From contig JAETNY010000006.1 in NCBI GenBank assembly GCA_021771915.1, positions 166,391 through 230,390 of the forward strand: a stretch of DNA of 64,000 bases, in the 5' to 3' direction. Under the pieces are notes generated by a model. It did not search any database and had not been told where the DNA came from. It saw only the letters and a list, made by a program, of their open reading frames with translations. The stretch's first letter is position 1, and each line of letters opens with the position of its first letter. A program made the position numbers and the translations under genes. The DNA comes from Bacillota bacterium (GTDB lineage: Bacteria; Bacillota; Dehalobacteriia; UBA4068; UBA4997). This document shows, in pieces, positions 1-8,070 of the stretch.

Positions 1-54
1 CAGTCTTATTTTGAAGTTCATGCCGAAAATTATTAATTGCTGATACCTATAAAT

Positions 55-100
55 AAAAAAGTACGCCGCCTTTCCACAAACTAAAGGCGACGTACTTTTT
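55..100. terminator. Bidirectional intrinsic terminator
   Basis: An 18-bp inverted repeat (arms AAAAAGTACGCCGCCTTT and AAAGGCGACGTACTTTTT, one mismatch) flanks a 10-base loop, with T runs on both strands. It lies about 120 bp downstream of the minus-strand trpB2 gene and is its most likely transcription stop. Confidence 0.8.
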
Positions 101-103
101 GTA

Positions 104-134
104 TGAACACTCAGCGATTGGCAAGGCCACTTTA
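104..134 (-). repeat. Dispersed intergenic repeat, copy 1
   Basis: Read on the minus strand, this 31-bp stretch shares the core GTGGCCTTG(C)CAATCGCT with 17202-17232 and, more loosely, with 22878-22909. All three copies lie just downstream of genes. The function is unknown. Confidence 0.45.
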
Positions 135-168
135 GTGGACGCAGACAGAGTTTAGTGTGAACCATTTC

Positions 169-201
169 AACCGGCCGCACCCTTTATGGTAGCGGCTGGT
201 T
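169..201. other. Intergenic hairpin downstream of trpB2
   Basis: Ten-base arms AACCGGCCGC and GCGGCTGGTT can pair with one wobble across a 13-base loop, 16 bp past the trpB2 stop. No U tract follows on the minus strand, so it is more likely an mRNA 3' structure than a terminator. Confidence 0.4.
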
Positions 202-217
202 GATTATTTAATCAATT

Positions 218-1591
218 TTAATCAACTTTGGGCAGAGAAGCCAACGCGGCGGCAATTTCCGCGTCACTGGGAATATAATTGCTCATTTCACCATTATGAA
301 ACTTTTCATAAGCCACCAAATCAAAATAGCCAGTGCCGGTTAAACCAAATAAAATATTTTTTTCTTCACCGGTTTCCTGACATTTTTTAGCTTCATTTAT
401 CGCCACCAAAATAGCATGGCTGGATTCCGGCGCTGGCAAAATGCCCTCCACCCGGGCAAATTCTTCCGCCGCCTGAAAAACCTCCGTCTGGCGCACAGAC
501 TGCGCCTCCATATAACCATCGGCATAAAGCTGGCTTAAAATGCTGCTCATGCCATGAAAACGCAAACCGCCGGCATGGTCAGCAGATGGCATAAAACAGC
601 TTCCCAGCGTATACATCTTCGCCAACGGACAAACCATACCCGTATCGCAAAAATCATAGCGATATTCGCCGCGCGTCAACGTGGGACAAGAGGCCGGCTC
701 CACCGCAATAAAGCGATAATCCGCTTCACCACGCAGCTTTTCGCCCATAAATGGTGCAATCAAACCGCCCAAATTGCTGCCACCGCCAGCACAGCCAATG
801 ATAATATCCGGCTTAACACCATATTTATCAAGCGCCAGCTTGGCCTCCAGACCGATAATAGACTGATGCAGCAATACCTGATTAAGCACACTGCCCAAAA
901 CATAACGGTAACCGGGCGTGTTTACAGCAACCTCCACGGCTTCGCTGATAGCGCAGCCTAATGAACCAGTGGTGCCGGGAAATTCAGCCAAAATTTTGCG
1001 GCCAACCTGAGTAATTTCCGAGGGCGAAGGTGTTACGGAAGCGCCATATACGCGCATAACCTCTCGCCGGAAAGGTTTTTGCTCATATGAACATTTTACC
1101 ATAAATACCTGACAATCAAGTCCCAGATAACCGCAAGCCATGGAAAGCGCCGTACCCCACTGCCCGGCCCCGGTTTCTGTGGTAACGCCCTTTAACCCCT
1201 GGGCCTTGGCATAATAGGCCTGCGCAATAGCAGAATTTAACTTGTGCGAACCAGATGTGTTATTGCCCTCAAATTTATAATAAATTTTAGCCGGAGTTTG
1301 CAACTTTTCTTCCAGACAATAGGCACGCACCAGCGGCGCCGGCCGATACATTTTATAAAAATCGCGAATTTCCTGCGGAATATCAAAATAAGGCGTATCA
1401 TTATCCAGTTCCTGCTGCACCAATTCAGCGCAAAACACAGTTTCCAACTCCGCCGCTGTCATCGGCTGCAATGTGCCGGGATTCAGCAGCGGCGCGGGCT
1501 TATTGCTCATATCTGCGCGCAGATTATACCACTGACGCGGCATTTCATCTTCAGTTAAATAAATTTTGTAAGGAATTTTGTTTTCAGCCAT
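218..1591 (-). CDS. trpB2: TrpB2-type tryptophan synthase beta chain-like enzyme
   Basis: A PLP enzyme of the TrpB-like (TrpB2) family, which joins indole and serine to make tryptophan. The 457-residue length and the N-terminal extension before the core are typical of TrpB2 rather than TrpB1 (about 400). The PLP lysine is K117 in GSHKLNSA, and the phosphate-binding loop GGGSN is at 269-273. The ATG at 1591 is chosen because AAGGAG lies about 10 bases upstream; the longer open frame runs back into the T-box leader. No trpA or other trp gene is nearby, so it stands alone and may salvage indole. A tryptophan T-box and a consensus promoter precede it. Confidence 0.93.
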   Translation of the reverse strand: MAENKIPYKIYLTEDEMPRQWYNLRADMSNKPAPLLNPGTLQPMTAAELETVFCAELVQQELDNDTPYFDIPQEIRDFYKMYRPAPLVRAYCLEEKLQTPAKIYYKFEGNNTSGSHKLNSAIAQAYYAKAQGLKGVTTETGAGQWGTALSMACGYLGLDCQVFMVKCSYEQKPFRREVMRVYGASVTPSPSEITQVGRKILAEFPGTTGSLGCAISEAVEVAVNTPGYRYVLGSVLNQVLLHQSIIGLEAKLALDKYGVKPDIIIGCAGGGSNLGGLIAPFMGEKLRGEADYRFIAVEPASCPTLTRGEYRYDFCDTGMVCPLAKMYTLGSCFMPSADHAGGLRFHGMSSILSQLYADGYMEAQSVRQTEVFQAAEEFARVEGILPAPESSHAILVAINEAKKCQETGEEKNILFGLTGTGYFDLVAYEKFHNGEMSNYIPSDAEIAAALASLPKVD

Positions 1592-1673
1592 TTTCGTTTG
1601 CTCCTTTATCTTTTTTTCTGGAACAAAGTCACAATTAGTTTGTACTGTATCCAATTTTTTATAACAAGCACAA

Positions 1674-1988
1674 AAAAACGCCTTTGTCCCAAATAACTGC
1701 TGGGACAAAAGCGATAAAATGCTTCTGCGGTGCCACCCGGCTTGACGCTCAGAATTTATATTCCCCAAACGGTAAAAAGCGCCCACCTCTGCACGTACTA
1801 ACATACGCCGGTTTTGATAACGGAGTTCCCTCTCCGGCGCGCCTACTTGCCAACGTCAAAAGCCTGACACTGGTTTCAGTTTGCCCTCAAAAGCCCATTC
1901 AGCCAAACGCTCCCTGCCGCATTCCCACCGCCGGCGACTCTCTGTGAGGTACCTGCCTGACTTACTTACACTTTTTCTTCGGTTTATG
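1674..1988 (-). promoter_or_regulatory. T-box riboswitch (tryptophan specific)
   Basis: The T-box core GGGTGGCACCGC lies at 1727-1738 (minus strand). It is followed by a GTCCCA/TGGGAC terminator stem and a T7 run near 1674. In Stem I the context GAA-TGG-GC-TTTTGAG matches known specifier loops and puts the specifier TGG (Trp) at 1895-1897. The UGGC bulge would pair with a G discriminator base, as in tRNA-Trp. By family knowledge, uncharged tRNA-Trp stabilises the antiterminator, so trpB2 should be switched on by tryptophan starvation. Confidence 0.93.
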
Positions 1989-1994
1989 TTTAGC

Positions 1995-2023
1995 ATTATA
2001 TCACTTTACCGTGCTAATGTCAA
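1995..2023 (-). promoter_or_regulatory. Consensus sigma-A promoter of trpB2
   Basis: TTGACA (2018-2023), a 17-bp spacer and TATAAT (1995-2000) match the vegetative consensus perfectly. Transcription would begin near 1988, at the start of the T-box leader. A promoter this strong fits control by attenuation rather than initiation. Confidence 0.9.
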
Positions 2024-2056
2024 GAAGTTTTTTTCGCCTTAAGCTGTTTTTATCAA

Positions 2057-3253
2057 TCAACTTTGCGCAATAGCCCGGGCAATTGCTCCGGCCGCCTGCG
2101 CCAATTCCTGCCGGGTATGACTTGACATCAAAGCGGCGCGCAAAATCGCCTGCCCTCGCTTAACGGTGGGATAACGAATAGCCGAAATAAAATATCCCTC
2201 TGCCAACAAATGGTCCGAAACTCTGACCGCCTGCGCTTCATCGCCAATATGAATCGGTATAATCGCCGTGGCGGCCTGCTCCGGTATGTTATCAGCCAGC
2301 CCCTCCTGACGCAAACACTGACAAAACCAGCGCACATTCTCCTGCAATCTGTGCACGCGCTGCGGTTCTCGCTCAATAACCTGCAAAGCAGCCAAAGCGG
2401 CAGCCATAGTACCAGGCCCCAGAGATGTAGAAAAAATGTAGCTGCGCGTTTTGTTGCGCAAGAAATCAATCAGCTTTTGCGAGCCGCAGACGTAACCGCC
2501 CTCCGCGCCCAGCGCTTTGCTCATCGTTCCCATCAAAATATCCACACAGCCCGGCAAATTATAATGCTCCTCCGTGCCATGCCCGGTCCGCCCGATAACA
2601 CCGGTGGCGTGGGCTTCGTCCAGCATGGAAAGCAGGTTATATTTTTCTGCCAGCTGCACCAGACCTGGCAGGTCGACAATATCACCGTCCATGCTGAAAA
2701 CCGCATCGCTGACAATCAAACCATGGCCGCGCACCTCTGTAGCCTTAATTTTTTGCTCCAAATCAGCCATATCATTATGACGATAAACAATAGTCCGCCC
2801 CGGGCTTTGCCGGCAGCCATCAATAATACTGGCATGGTTCAGCTCATCACTGAAAATCACATCATCAGCCGATGAACAAAGCGCCGGAATAATGCCGGAA
2901 TTGGCCGCAAAACCCGTGTTAAAAACAATCGCCGCTTCTCTCCCCTTAAAACCTGCCAAAGTCTCCTCCAGCTGCACATGAATATCACTGGTGCCTGTGG
3001 TAAGGCGCGAGCCGCCGGAACCGGTGCCATGACTCAAAATATACTGCACCGCCATACGCTTAACCTCATCATTATTGCACAAATCCAGATAAGCATTGGA
3101 AGCCAGCATCAGCATATCACGCCCCTGCCAAAGGACATGCGAACTCTGCGCTCCCTCCAGCACCTTAAGCGTGCGGTATAAATTATGCTGCCGCAGTCGC
3201 TGCAACTCTGCCTCCAGCCACTGCCATTTATCTGCATTTTGGCTCGCCTGCAT
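2057..3253 (-). CDS. bioF: 8-amino-7-oxononanoate synthase
   Basis: BioF condenses pimeloyl-CoA with L-alanine, releasing CO2, in the first committed step of biotin ring assembly. Alpha-oxoamine synthase motifs are visible: NHASIIDG (139-146), SMDGD (187-191), DEAHATG (212-218) and the PLP lysine K246 in TMSKALGAEGG. The 398-residue length is normal. A strong ribosome site (GGAGAGGAGG) precedes the ATG. It is the last gene of a three-gene operon, 17 bp after bioW, which makes its pimeloyl-CoA substrate. bioA, bioD and bioB are not in the window. Confidence 0.93.
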   Translation of the reverse strand: MQASQNADKWQWLEAELQRLRQHNLYRTLKVLEGAQSSHVLWQGRDMLMLASNAYLDLCNNDEVKRMAVQYILSHGTGSGGSRLTTGTSDIHVQLEETLAGFKGREAAIVFNTGFAANSGIIPALCSSADDVIFSDELNHASIIDGCRQSPGRTIVYRHNDMADLEQKIKATEVRGHGLIVSDAVFSMDGDIVDLPGLVQLAEKYNLLSMLDEAHATGVIGRTGHGTEEHYNLPGCVDILMGTMSKALGAEGGYVCGSQKLIDFLRNKTRSYIFSTSLGPGTMAAALAALQVIEREPQRVHRLQENVRWFCQCLRQEGLADNIPEQAATAIIPIHIGDEAQAVRVSDHLLAEGYFISAIRYPTVKRGQAILRAALMSSHTRQELAQAAGAIARAIAQS

Positions 3254-3270
3254 ACGCTAATCCTCCTCTC

Positions 3271-3999
3271 CTAAATCTGCACCAACACCTTTTGATGCTG
3301 CAAATAGTCTATACAATCCGCCAATTCGCTCTGGCTGCCACGGAACAGGAAAATCCGGCCGCCGTCCGGACTACCCAGCGGCTTCAGCGTGGTTATGCGC
3401 ACATAACCAATTTCCCGGCTGGCGATATAACCGGTTACATAATCCGGGTCGTCAGAAATACAAAGTTCCGCCACAATATTGGGGTGATGGGCCACTTTGG
3501 TAGCCAGAACCAGTGCTTCATTATAATGATTTTTGCCGCTGTCAGATTGAATATCAGCGTTTGCCGTTGCGTCCATGTAAGTGGCGCGCACACCACGCGT
3601 CGGGTTCGGCTCCAAACGCTGCAAGCTATCCACATCTAACAACATGGCTCCACGCATAGCGTAACTTTGCTGCCAAAGCTGTAAAATTTCATCAATATGC
3701 GGTAAACCAAGTCGCTCCATCTCCAGGCGCACCGCCAACAATCCCTCTGCCGGCGTGGCCGTAGTAACGGTACGCACCGGCAAAGCCGGCAATGTTAATA
3801 TCTCCTCGGAACAAAGGGCTTCAATCTTCAGATTGATAAAATCCGGCTTGCCCTTGCTGTGATGCAGAGCACGCTGCAAAAGCTGGGCGCAGCAGCTTTG
3901 CAATTCCTCCTCTGTCAGGATTCTTTCTGCGCCGGATATGTGCTCATTTTGCTGTGACGCGCGCATTTTCAAGCTATATAGCTGAGGACTCGTTGTCAT
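3271..3999 (-). CDS. bioW: 6-carboxyhexanoate-CoA ligase (pimeloyl-CoA synthetase)
   Basis: BioW activates free pimelate with ATP and CoA to pimeloyl-CoA. The family hallmarks are present near the N terminus (YSLKMRAS at about 8-15, HISGAERI at about 20-27), and 242 residues is a normal length. The ATG is preceded by AAAGGAAG. The gene overlaps the upstream membrane-protein gene by 26 bp and is followed by bioF, so the two encoded steps are consecutive. Using BioW rather than BioC/BioH means the cell needs a source of free pimelate. Confidence 0.93.
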   Translation of the reverse strand: MTTSPQLYSLKMRASQQNEHISGAERILTEEELQSCCAQLLQRALHHSKGKPDFINLKIEALCSEEILTLPALPVRTVTTATPAEGLLAVRLEMERLGLPHIDEILQLWQQSYAMRGAMLLDVDSLQRLEPNPTRGVRATYMDATANADIQSDSGKNHYNEALVLATKVAHHPNIVAELCISDDPDYVTGYIASREIGYVRITTLKPLGSPDGGRIFLFRGSQSELADCIDYLQHQKVLVQI

Positions 4000-4519
4000 T
4001 TGTCAATCTTCCTTTCCCAAGCTTGGCCAGCTGACCGCCGCTGGCCGGTAATTCGCCATAAAACCGCAGCGTCAGGCGTTTCATTAACGGATAAAGCAAC
4101 AAAGCGCCGGCCGCCGTATAAAACATGCCCGGCAACGCCGCCAGCAGAAGCGGCAAAGGACTAACCCCCAAAATCGGCGCCAACACCAACCGGCCGGCCG
4201 CAGTTCCCAAAGGGCCGCCCAACAGCAGCGTTATAGGATTACTGCCTAACAGCGCAATAAAACCACCGGCCACCAGACGAAAAACCATAGCCACAGTGAT
4301 GTTAATTATGGTGTGCGTCCCCAGCATAAAATTAATCAGGCTGGCCAAAATGCCAATTTTGAAATACATTTTGAAACCAAAACAGGCCGCGATACAAACA
4401 GCAAACGGCGCAGAAAGCTGAAACTCCGTGCCGGGCAGCAGCCCCGGCAGTTTGAAAGTTCCCAAAATGGCTAAAATAGTGGCCAGCAAGGCCATGGTGG
4501 TAAGGTTTTTGGTCTGCAT
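3974..4519 (-). CDS. Integral membrane protein of the biotin operon, possible precursor transporter
   Basis: A 181-residue, very hydrophobic protein with about five or six membrane segments and a short charged C-terminal tail. Its size and N-terminal layout resemble substrate-binding S components of ECF vitamin transporters, but it is not clearly BioY. It is the first gene of the bio operon, with a good ribosome site (GGAGAAGG), and its 3' end overlaps bioW. Context suggests it imports biotin or a precursor, most attractively the pimelate BioW needs. That role is inference; no EcfA or EcfT gene is present here. Confidence 0.6.
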   Translation of the reverse strand: MQTKNLTTMALLATILAILGTFKLPGLLPGTEFQLSAPFAVCIAACFGFKMYFKIGILASLINFMLGTHTIINITVAMVFRLVAGGFIALLGSNPITLLLGGPLGTAAGRLVLAPILGVSPLPLLLAALPGMFYTAAGALLLYPLMKRLTLRFYGELPASGGQLAKLGKGRLTNDNESSAI

Positions 4520-4559
4520 AAGCGTTTTTCCTTCTCCTGTTATAATATTTTATATATAT

Positions 4560-4625
4560 TTTAACAGGGAACATGGAAATTGTCAAGTATTTTTGTAAAC
4601 TTAAGTTTACAATATAAGTAAACAA
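4560..4625 (-). promoter_or_regulatory. Biotin operon promoter with palindromic operator
   Basis: A perfect 20-bp palindrome (TTGTAAACTT and its inverse, 4595-4614) lies 6 bp upstream of a -35 box TTGACA (4583-4588), with A-rich -10 candidates near 4560-4565. An outer half site TTGTTTAC (4618-4625) with the inner GTTTACAA (4595-4602 on the minus strand) also gives a spacing close to BirA operators. A biotin-responsive repressor is likely, but its identity is inferred. Confidence 0.55.
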
Positions 4626-4630
4626 ATATC

Positions 4631-4665
4631 CCTCCCGATTGTCAGCCAACAACCAGAGAGGGATT
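4631..4665. terminator. Hairpin after the kinase-methyltransferase gene
   Basis: Six-base arms TCCCTC and GAGGGA are separated by 23 bases just past the stop at 4677. T residues follow weakly on the minus strand and TTTT on the plus strand. It is a plausible weak terminator for the motility-side operon. Confidence 0.4.
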
Positions 4666-4676
4666 TTAAGCCAAAA

Positions 4677-5819
4677 CTATTTATCTCGTCTGGCCACCAC
4701 GCGTATAACAGAGGGGTCCTCATTGCCATAGGGTGCAAACCCTTTGCTGTCCTTGGCATATTCAACCAAAAAGCCGCACTCCTCCAACTCCGCCACCAAC
4801 TCATCCAAGACAATAAAACGGCGGTAATGATTATCATAAAAAAATGCATTATGCTCCAGCTGCCGACCCTTGCCAAACAACGGGTCTTTCACACTGCGCA
4901 CCTCAATAAACAACTTCCCACCCGGACGCAGACTGGCATACACCCTTTGCAGCAGTAACTGCTCCTGATTCTTATTTATTGAATGCATTGTAAAACGACT
5001 GTACGCATAATCATAACCATTCGGGCGATGTATGTCGGAATTGATAAAATCTTCACAAATAAATTCCGCATTCGGAATATTCTGCTCCCGCAAATGCTCA
5101 ATCGTCACCGATGACAAATCCAACGCCGTAACCTTTAACCCCTGCGCCGCCAGATACACCGCGTCCCGGCCGTTGCCGCAGCCCAACTCCACCAGCCGCC
5201 GTCCCGGCTCTATCAGCGTCGCCACATATTGCGCAAACGGCGATGGCTGTTTACTGCAAACATCATTCTTATAATACTGATTCCAATAATCACGATTATC
5301 CACCGGGTTCTGCACAATATTCGGATACAGCTGACGCTCCAACTGCTCCACAATCTGCTCAGGCGTTTCTGCACCGTCATTCTCAATAACGATGTCCGGA
5401 TTTTGAGGCTCATCAAAGGGCAGGCTGACCCCCACCACCGCACTGTCCGAAGTATAAAGGCCTTTCTGGTTGCGGCTTTGCAGAGTTTCCGGCTTTACCT
5501 TGATGTATATTTCCTTATAATTGGTAATGTTTTCCCGGTTCCAGGCGCGCACGTCGGCATACATGGCGATTGAACAGCAGACCACGTCTATACCCTGCTC
5601 GGCCAGCATACGGCAGACGCGGAAGATTCGCCAGGCACGTTTAACCCTGTCCTCATGGGTATAGCCGGTGTCCTCACAGAAAACCGGGCGAATTTGGTCG
5701 CCGTCCAGCAGAACCGCATTGGGCTTGGTGGCTTTCAGGCGGCGGAAAAACAGACCGCCAACAGTGGTTTTGCCAGCTCCGGCCAGACCGGTGAAAAAGT
5801 AAACCGTTCCTTTATCCAT
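4677..5819 (-). CDS. APS kinase-like / SAM methyltransferase fusion protein
   Basis: Two enzyme domains in one 380-residue chain. Residues 1-165 resemble adenylylsulfate kinase (CysC): P-loop GLAGAGKT (11-18), LDGDQIR (38-44), KGLY (119-122) and the late PDIVIEND stretch. APS kinase makes PAPS, the sulfate donor. Residues 175-380 form a class I SAM methyltransferase with motif I ELGCGNGRD (211-219). The ATG directly follows the stop of the upstream sulfotransferase-like gene (no gap), so translation is probably coupled. A PAPS maker beside a PAPS user near flagellin suggests surface or flagellin modification. Kinases of related fold can act on other substrates, so the APS assignment rests on motifs. 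Confidence 0.78.
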   Translation of the reverse strand: MDKGTVYFFTGLAGAGKTTVGGLFFRRLKATKPNAVLLDGDQIRPVFCEDTGYTHEDRVKRAWRIFRVCRMLAEQGIDVVCCSIAMYADVRAWNRENITNYKEIYIKVKPETLQSRNQKGLYTSDSAVVGVSLPFDEPQNPDIVIENDGAETPEQIVEQLERQLYPNIVQNPVDNRDYWNQYYKNDVCSKQPSPFAQYVATLIEPGRRLVELGCGNGRDAVYLAAQGLKVTALDLSSVTIEHLREQNIPNAEFICEDFINSDIHRPNGYDYAYSRFTMHSINKNQEQLLLQRVYASLRPGGKLFIEVRSVKDPLFGKGRQLEHNAFFYDNHYRRFIVLDELVAELEECGFLVEYAKDSKGFAPYGNEDPSVIRVVARRDK

Positions 5820-7790
5820 TTAAAGCGGCTGGCCGTTTTTGTTGACAAAACGCAAACCGTCCATCAAAATTTGGGCTACATTCAAACGGTTTTCTTCAAT
5901 GCTTTGCATATACCAGTCCACCATAGCCTGGGTTAGTTTTTCCTCCGCTTCTGGCACCATCTCCGGCGATATGGATTTGTCTGTTTTCTGCTGCTCGGCC
6001 AGCTGACTGGCAGCTTGCTTAACCAGAACTCTGGGCAAACTATCACGCATAAACTTATCAATTTTCTCAAAATTACGCACCCACGCCAAAACCTGAATTT
6101 TATCCACCGGCTGCCCCTGATAATAATGGAAATCATAGCCATAGTATTCGTAAACATCACGCATAAAATATTCAATAAAAGCGCGCTCCGCATCACAAGC
6201 ATAATCGTCATAGGTTCTGTAAACAGCAGCCGTGCTGAAGCCAATATCGTTACCCTCCAGAGATTCCGGGTCGCGTTCACCATACAAAGAACAATAGGTC
6301 ATGCTTTCAGTGTAGGGCAAATCGAGAAAAGCGGCCAACGCCTTAAAAGTGGCTTTGGGGTTCAGCTTACCGTCCTCAAAGCGCACCAAAATGCTATCCT
6401 TGAAAAGCCTGTCCTGCCAGTCTATCATAAAGCTGCGGTTCAAAACATAATTCACCAAAGCGTCGTCCATAACATGATTTTCGTCTTTATCCCCAGATTT
6501 AAATCTGATTGTTGCTGCATAACTGCTAGTCATGCGGCGCATAGGCGTAAATGTTTTGATATATTTGAAACCGCGGAACAAAGGCGATTGACGTATATTC
6601 TCAAACTGCTTGGAATATATCTGCGCCACTCCGGGCTGAAAATTATAAATCCCAAAAAATATATTAGTAAAGTGCGGCTGAAAGAAGATTGCCGGCACAA
6701 TGCGCGACGATTCGTCAAAGTTGGGAGAAGTCCTTTTCAGCGTCATCATAAAAAAAGCCACTAAAATATCTTTCAGAGTGCGGTTGGGCAGAGAGTATAA
6801 TTCAAACAAAAGTTTTTTATCCACCCACTCAATTTTCTCCTGAACTTCCTCAAAATTTCTGGCATTATCCAAAATTTTGGCATGTTTGGTTAAGGTTTCC
6901 AAGGTTTCATCAAAAAAAACGGAAGGTTCTGCCAGCAAATTAGGATGAGCGTCAAAAATCTCATTAAAAAAGTCACCGCCGTTATGCGCGGAAAGCTGGG
7001 TGTGCCAGATAAGACGGTTATATTCACGGATACCAGGCATACGCACCGGATATTGAGTGTAATCTATGCCAAAACGCTCTTTAAAGTCAATCGGATACTG
7101 CTCTATTTCATCTGCAATCAGATAAACAATTTTGCGCTCCTTTAATATCTTCGCCAAATCCCAAACCGCCAGATATGAGCAGAAAACACCCCAATCTGCA
7201 TAATGCAGATAAATATGGTTCTCCTTTGCCACATATTCGCTCTTGCGCACATTATCATTAAGATACTCCAACTCATACTGCGAGAAAACGTCTGCCGCTA
7301 AAATCGGTTTATCCAAATCAGCAAAAAAGTTGCGGCTGATTACCTGATTATATGGCGCAAAAAATTCGCCAAACTCTCGCGCCTGCATATCATAAGGCAC
7401 ATATTTATTATCATCAAAAGGATAAAATTTAACAGGCAAATCTTCAAAATCAAGAAAATCTTTGCGGAAAAGATACGGATATTTCTTCAGCAAACGGCAA
7501 TTTTTATCATAACGCTTTTTCTGCATTTTGCTGTTCGGCTGATAAAAAGCCAGCGTCATGATATCCTTGATTTCAGACGGCATAAAACCGCGTTTGTGCA
7601 AATCAACAAAAGTGCTGAAAGAAATTTGATAATCCTTGCCGCCGCCAAACTGCAATATATATAAGGCACACTCCATTTCCACCGCCTCATCAGCGCCCTG
7701 GCATTCATTAAGCGCCAGCTTAAAAGCCTTAACGGCCTCTGCCTTCTCCCCCAGAGTAGCCATTTTTCTGGCTATATCCAGCGTATTCAT
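5820..7790 (-). CDS. Sulfotransferase-like protein with helical N- and C-terminal regions
   Basis: A 656-residue protein. The first 130 residues look like helical repeats. A central stretch (HTQLSAHNGGDFF, then EIFDAHPNLLAEP) follows the pattern of the sulfotransferase 5'-phosphate loop and its next helix, but the usual SGT core is altered. Further on, LVRFEDGKLNP and TFKALAAFLDLPY match the C-terminal sulfotransferase signature. The last 100 residues are helical and charged. The gene abuts the APS kinase fusion and lies downstream of flagellin and a YjfB-like gene. I infer sulfation or a related transfer onto a surface substrate, possibly flagellin. The altered phosphate loop leaves activity uncertain. 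Confidence 0.6.
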   Translation of the reverse strand: MNTLDIARKMATLGEKAEAVKAFKLALNECQGADEAVEMECALYILQFGGGKDYQISFSTFVDLHKRGFMPSEIKDIMTLAFYQPNSKMQKKRYDKNCRLLKKYPYLFRKDFLDFEDLPVKFYPFDDNKYVPYDMQAREFGEFFAPYNQVISRNFFADLDKPILAADVFSQYELEYLNDNVRKSEYVAKENHIYLHYADWGVFCSYLAVWDLAKILKERKIVYLIADEIEQYPIDFKERFGIDYTQYPVRMPGIREYNRLIWHTQLSAHNGGDFFNEIFDAHPNLLAEPSVFFDETLETLTKHAKILDNARNFEEVQEKIEWVDKKLLFELYSLPNRTLKDILVAFFMMTLKRTSPNFDESSRIVPAIFFQPHFTNIFFGIYNFQPGVAQIYSKQFENIRQSPLFRGFKYIKTFTPMRRMTSSYAATIRFKSGDKDENHVMDDALVNYVLNRSFMIDWQDRLFKDSILVRFEDGKLNPKATFKALAAFLDLPYTESMTYCSLYGERDPESLEGNDIGFSTAAVYRTYDDYACDAERAFIEYFMRDVYEYYGYDFHYYQGQPVDKIQVLAWVRNFEKIDKFMRDSLPRVLVKQAASQLAEQQKTDKSISPEMVPEAEEKLTQAMVDWYMQSIEENRLNVAQILMDGLRFVNKNGQPL

Positions 7791-7820
7791 TCACAAAAAC
7801 TCCTTTTATTTTATATAGAA

Positions 7821-7848
7821 AGTGGAGCGAGCCGAAGCCCGCCCCACT
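7821..7848 (-). terminator. Terminator after the YjfB-like gene
   Basis: On the minus strand AGTGGGGCGGGC pairs with GCTCGCTCCACT across a TTCG tetraloop (12 bp with two wobbles), followed by a short T-rich stretch. It separates the flagellin-yjfB transcript from the sulfotransferase-like gene starting at 7790. Confidence 0.7.
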
Positions 7849-7865
7849 TAATTGCGTTTCATTAA

Positions 7866-8039
7866 TTAGGCTTTAACATCAAACCCATAGGGGCTTGGTG
7901 GGAGCATTTCCTGCAATTCCTGCAAGGCCAGCTCCTCAACGTCCATCGCTTTTTTCTGCATGGAAATTGAATACTGCTGCTCCAACTTTGCCGCACTCAT
8001 TTGCATTGCGCCAGAGGCGATACTATTCATCATATCCAT
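7866..8039 (-). CDS. YjfB-like putative motility protein
   Basis: A 57-residue peptide beginning MDMMNSIASGAMQ and ending in a PPSPYGFDVKA tail. The length, the MQKKAMDVEE segment in the middle and the MLPP near the end match the small YjfB 'putative motility protein' family, whose biochemical role is unknown. A GAGG ribosome site precedes the ATG. It starts 31 bp after the flagellin stop on the same strand and ends before a strong terminator, so it is probably co-transcribed with flagellin. Confidence 0.75.
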   Translation of the reverse strand: MDMMNSIASGAMQMSAAKLEQQYSISMQKKAMDVEELALQELQEMLPPSPYGFDVKA

Positions 8040-8070
8040 AGTTCAAACCTCATTTCATTATGCCGTCAGC

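Noticed and set aside
1684..1947. A plus-strand open frame across the trpB2 leader
   Set aside because: The region is a T-box with a promoter on the other strand; the frame has no ribosome site.
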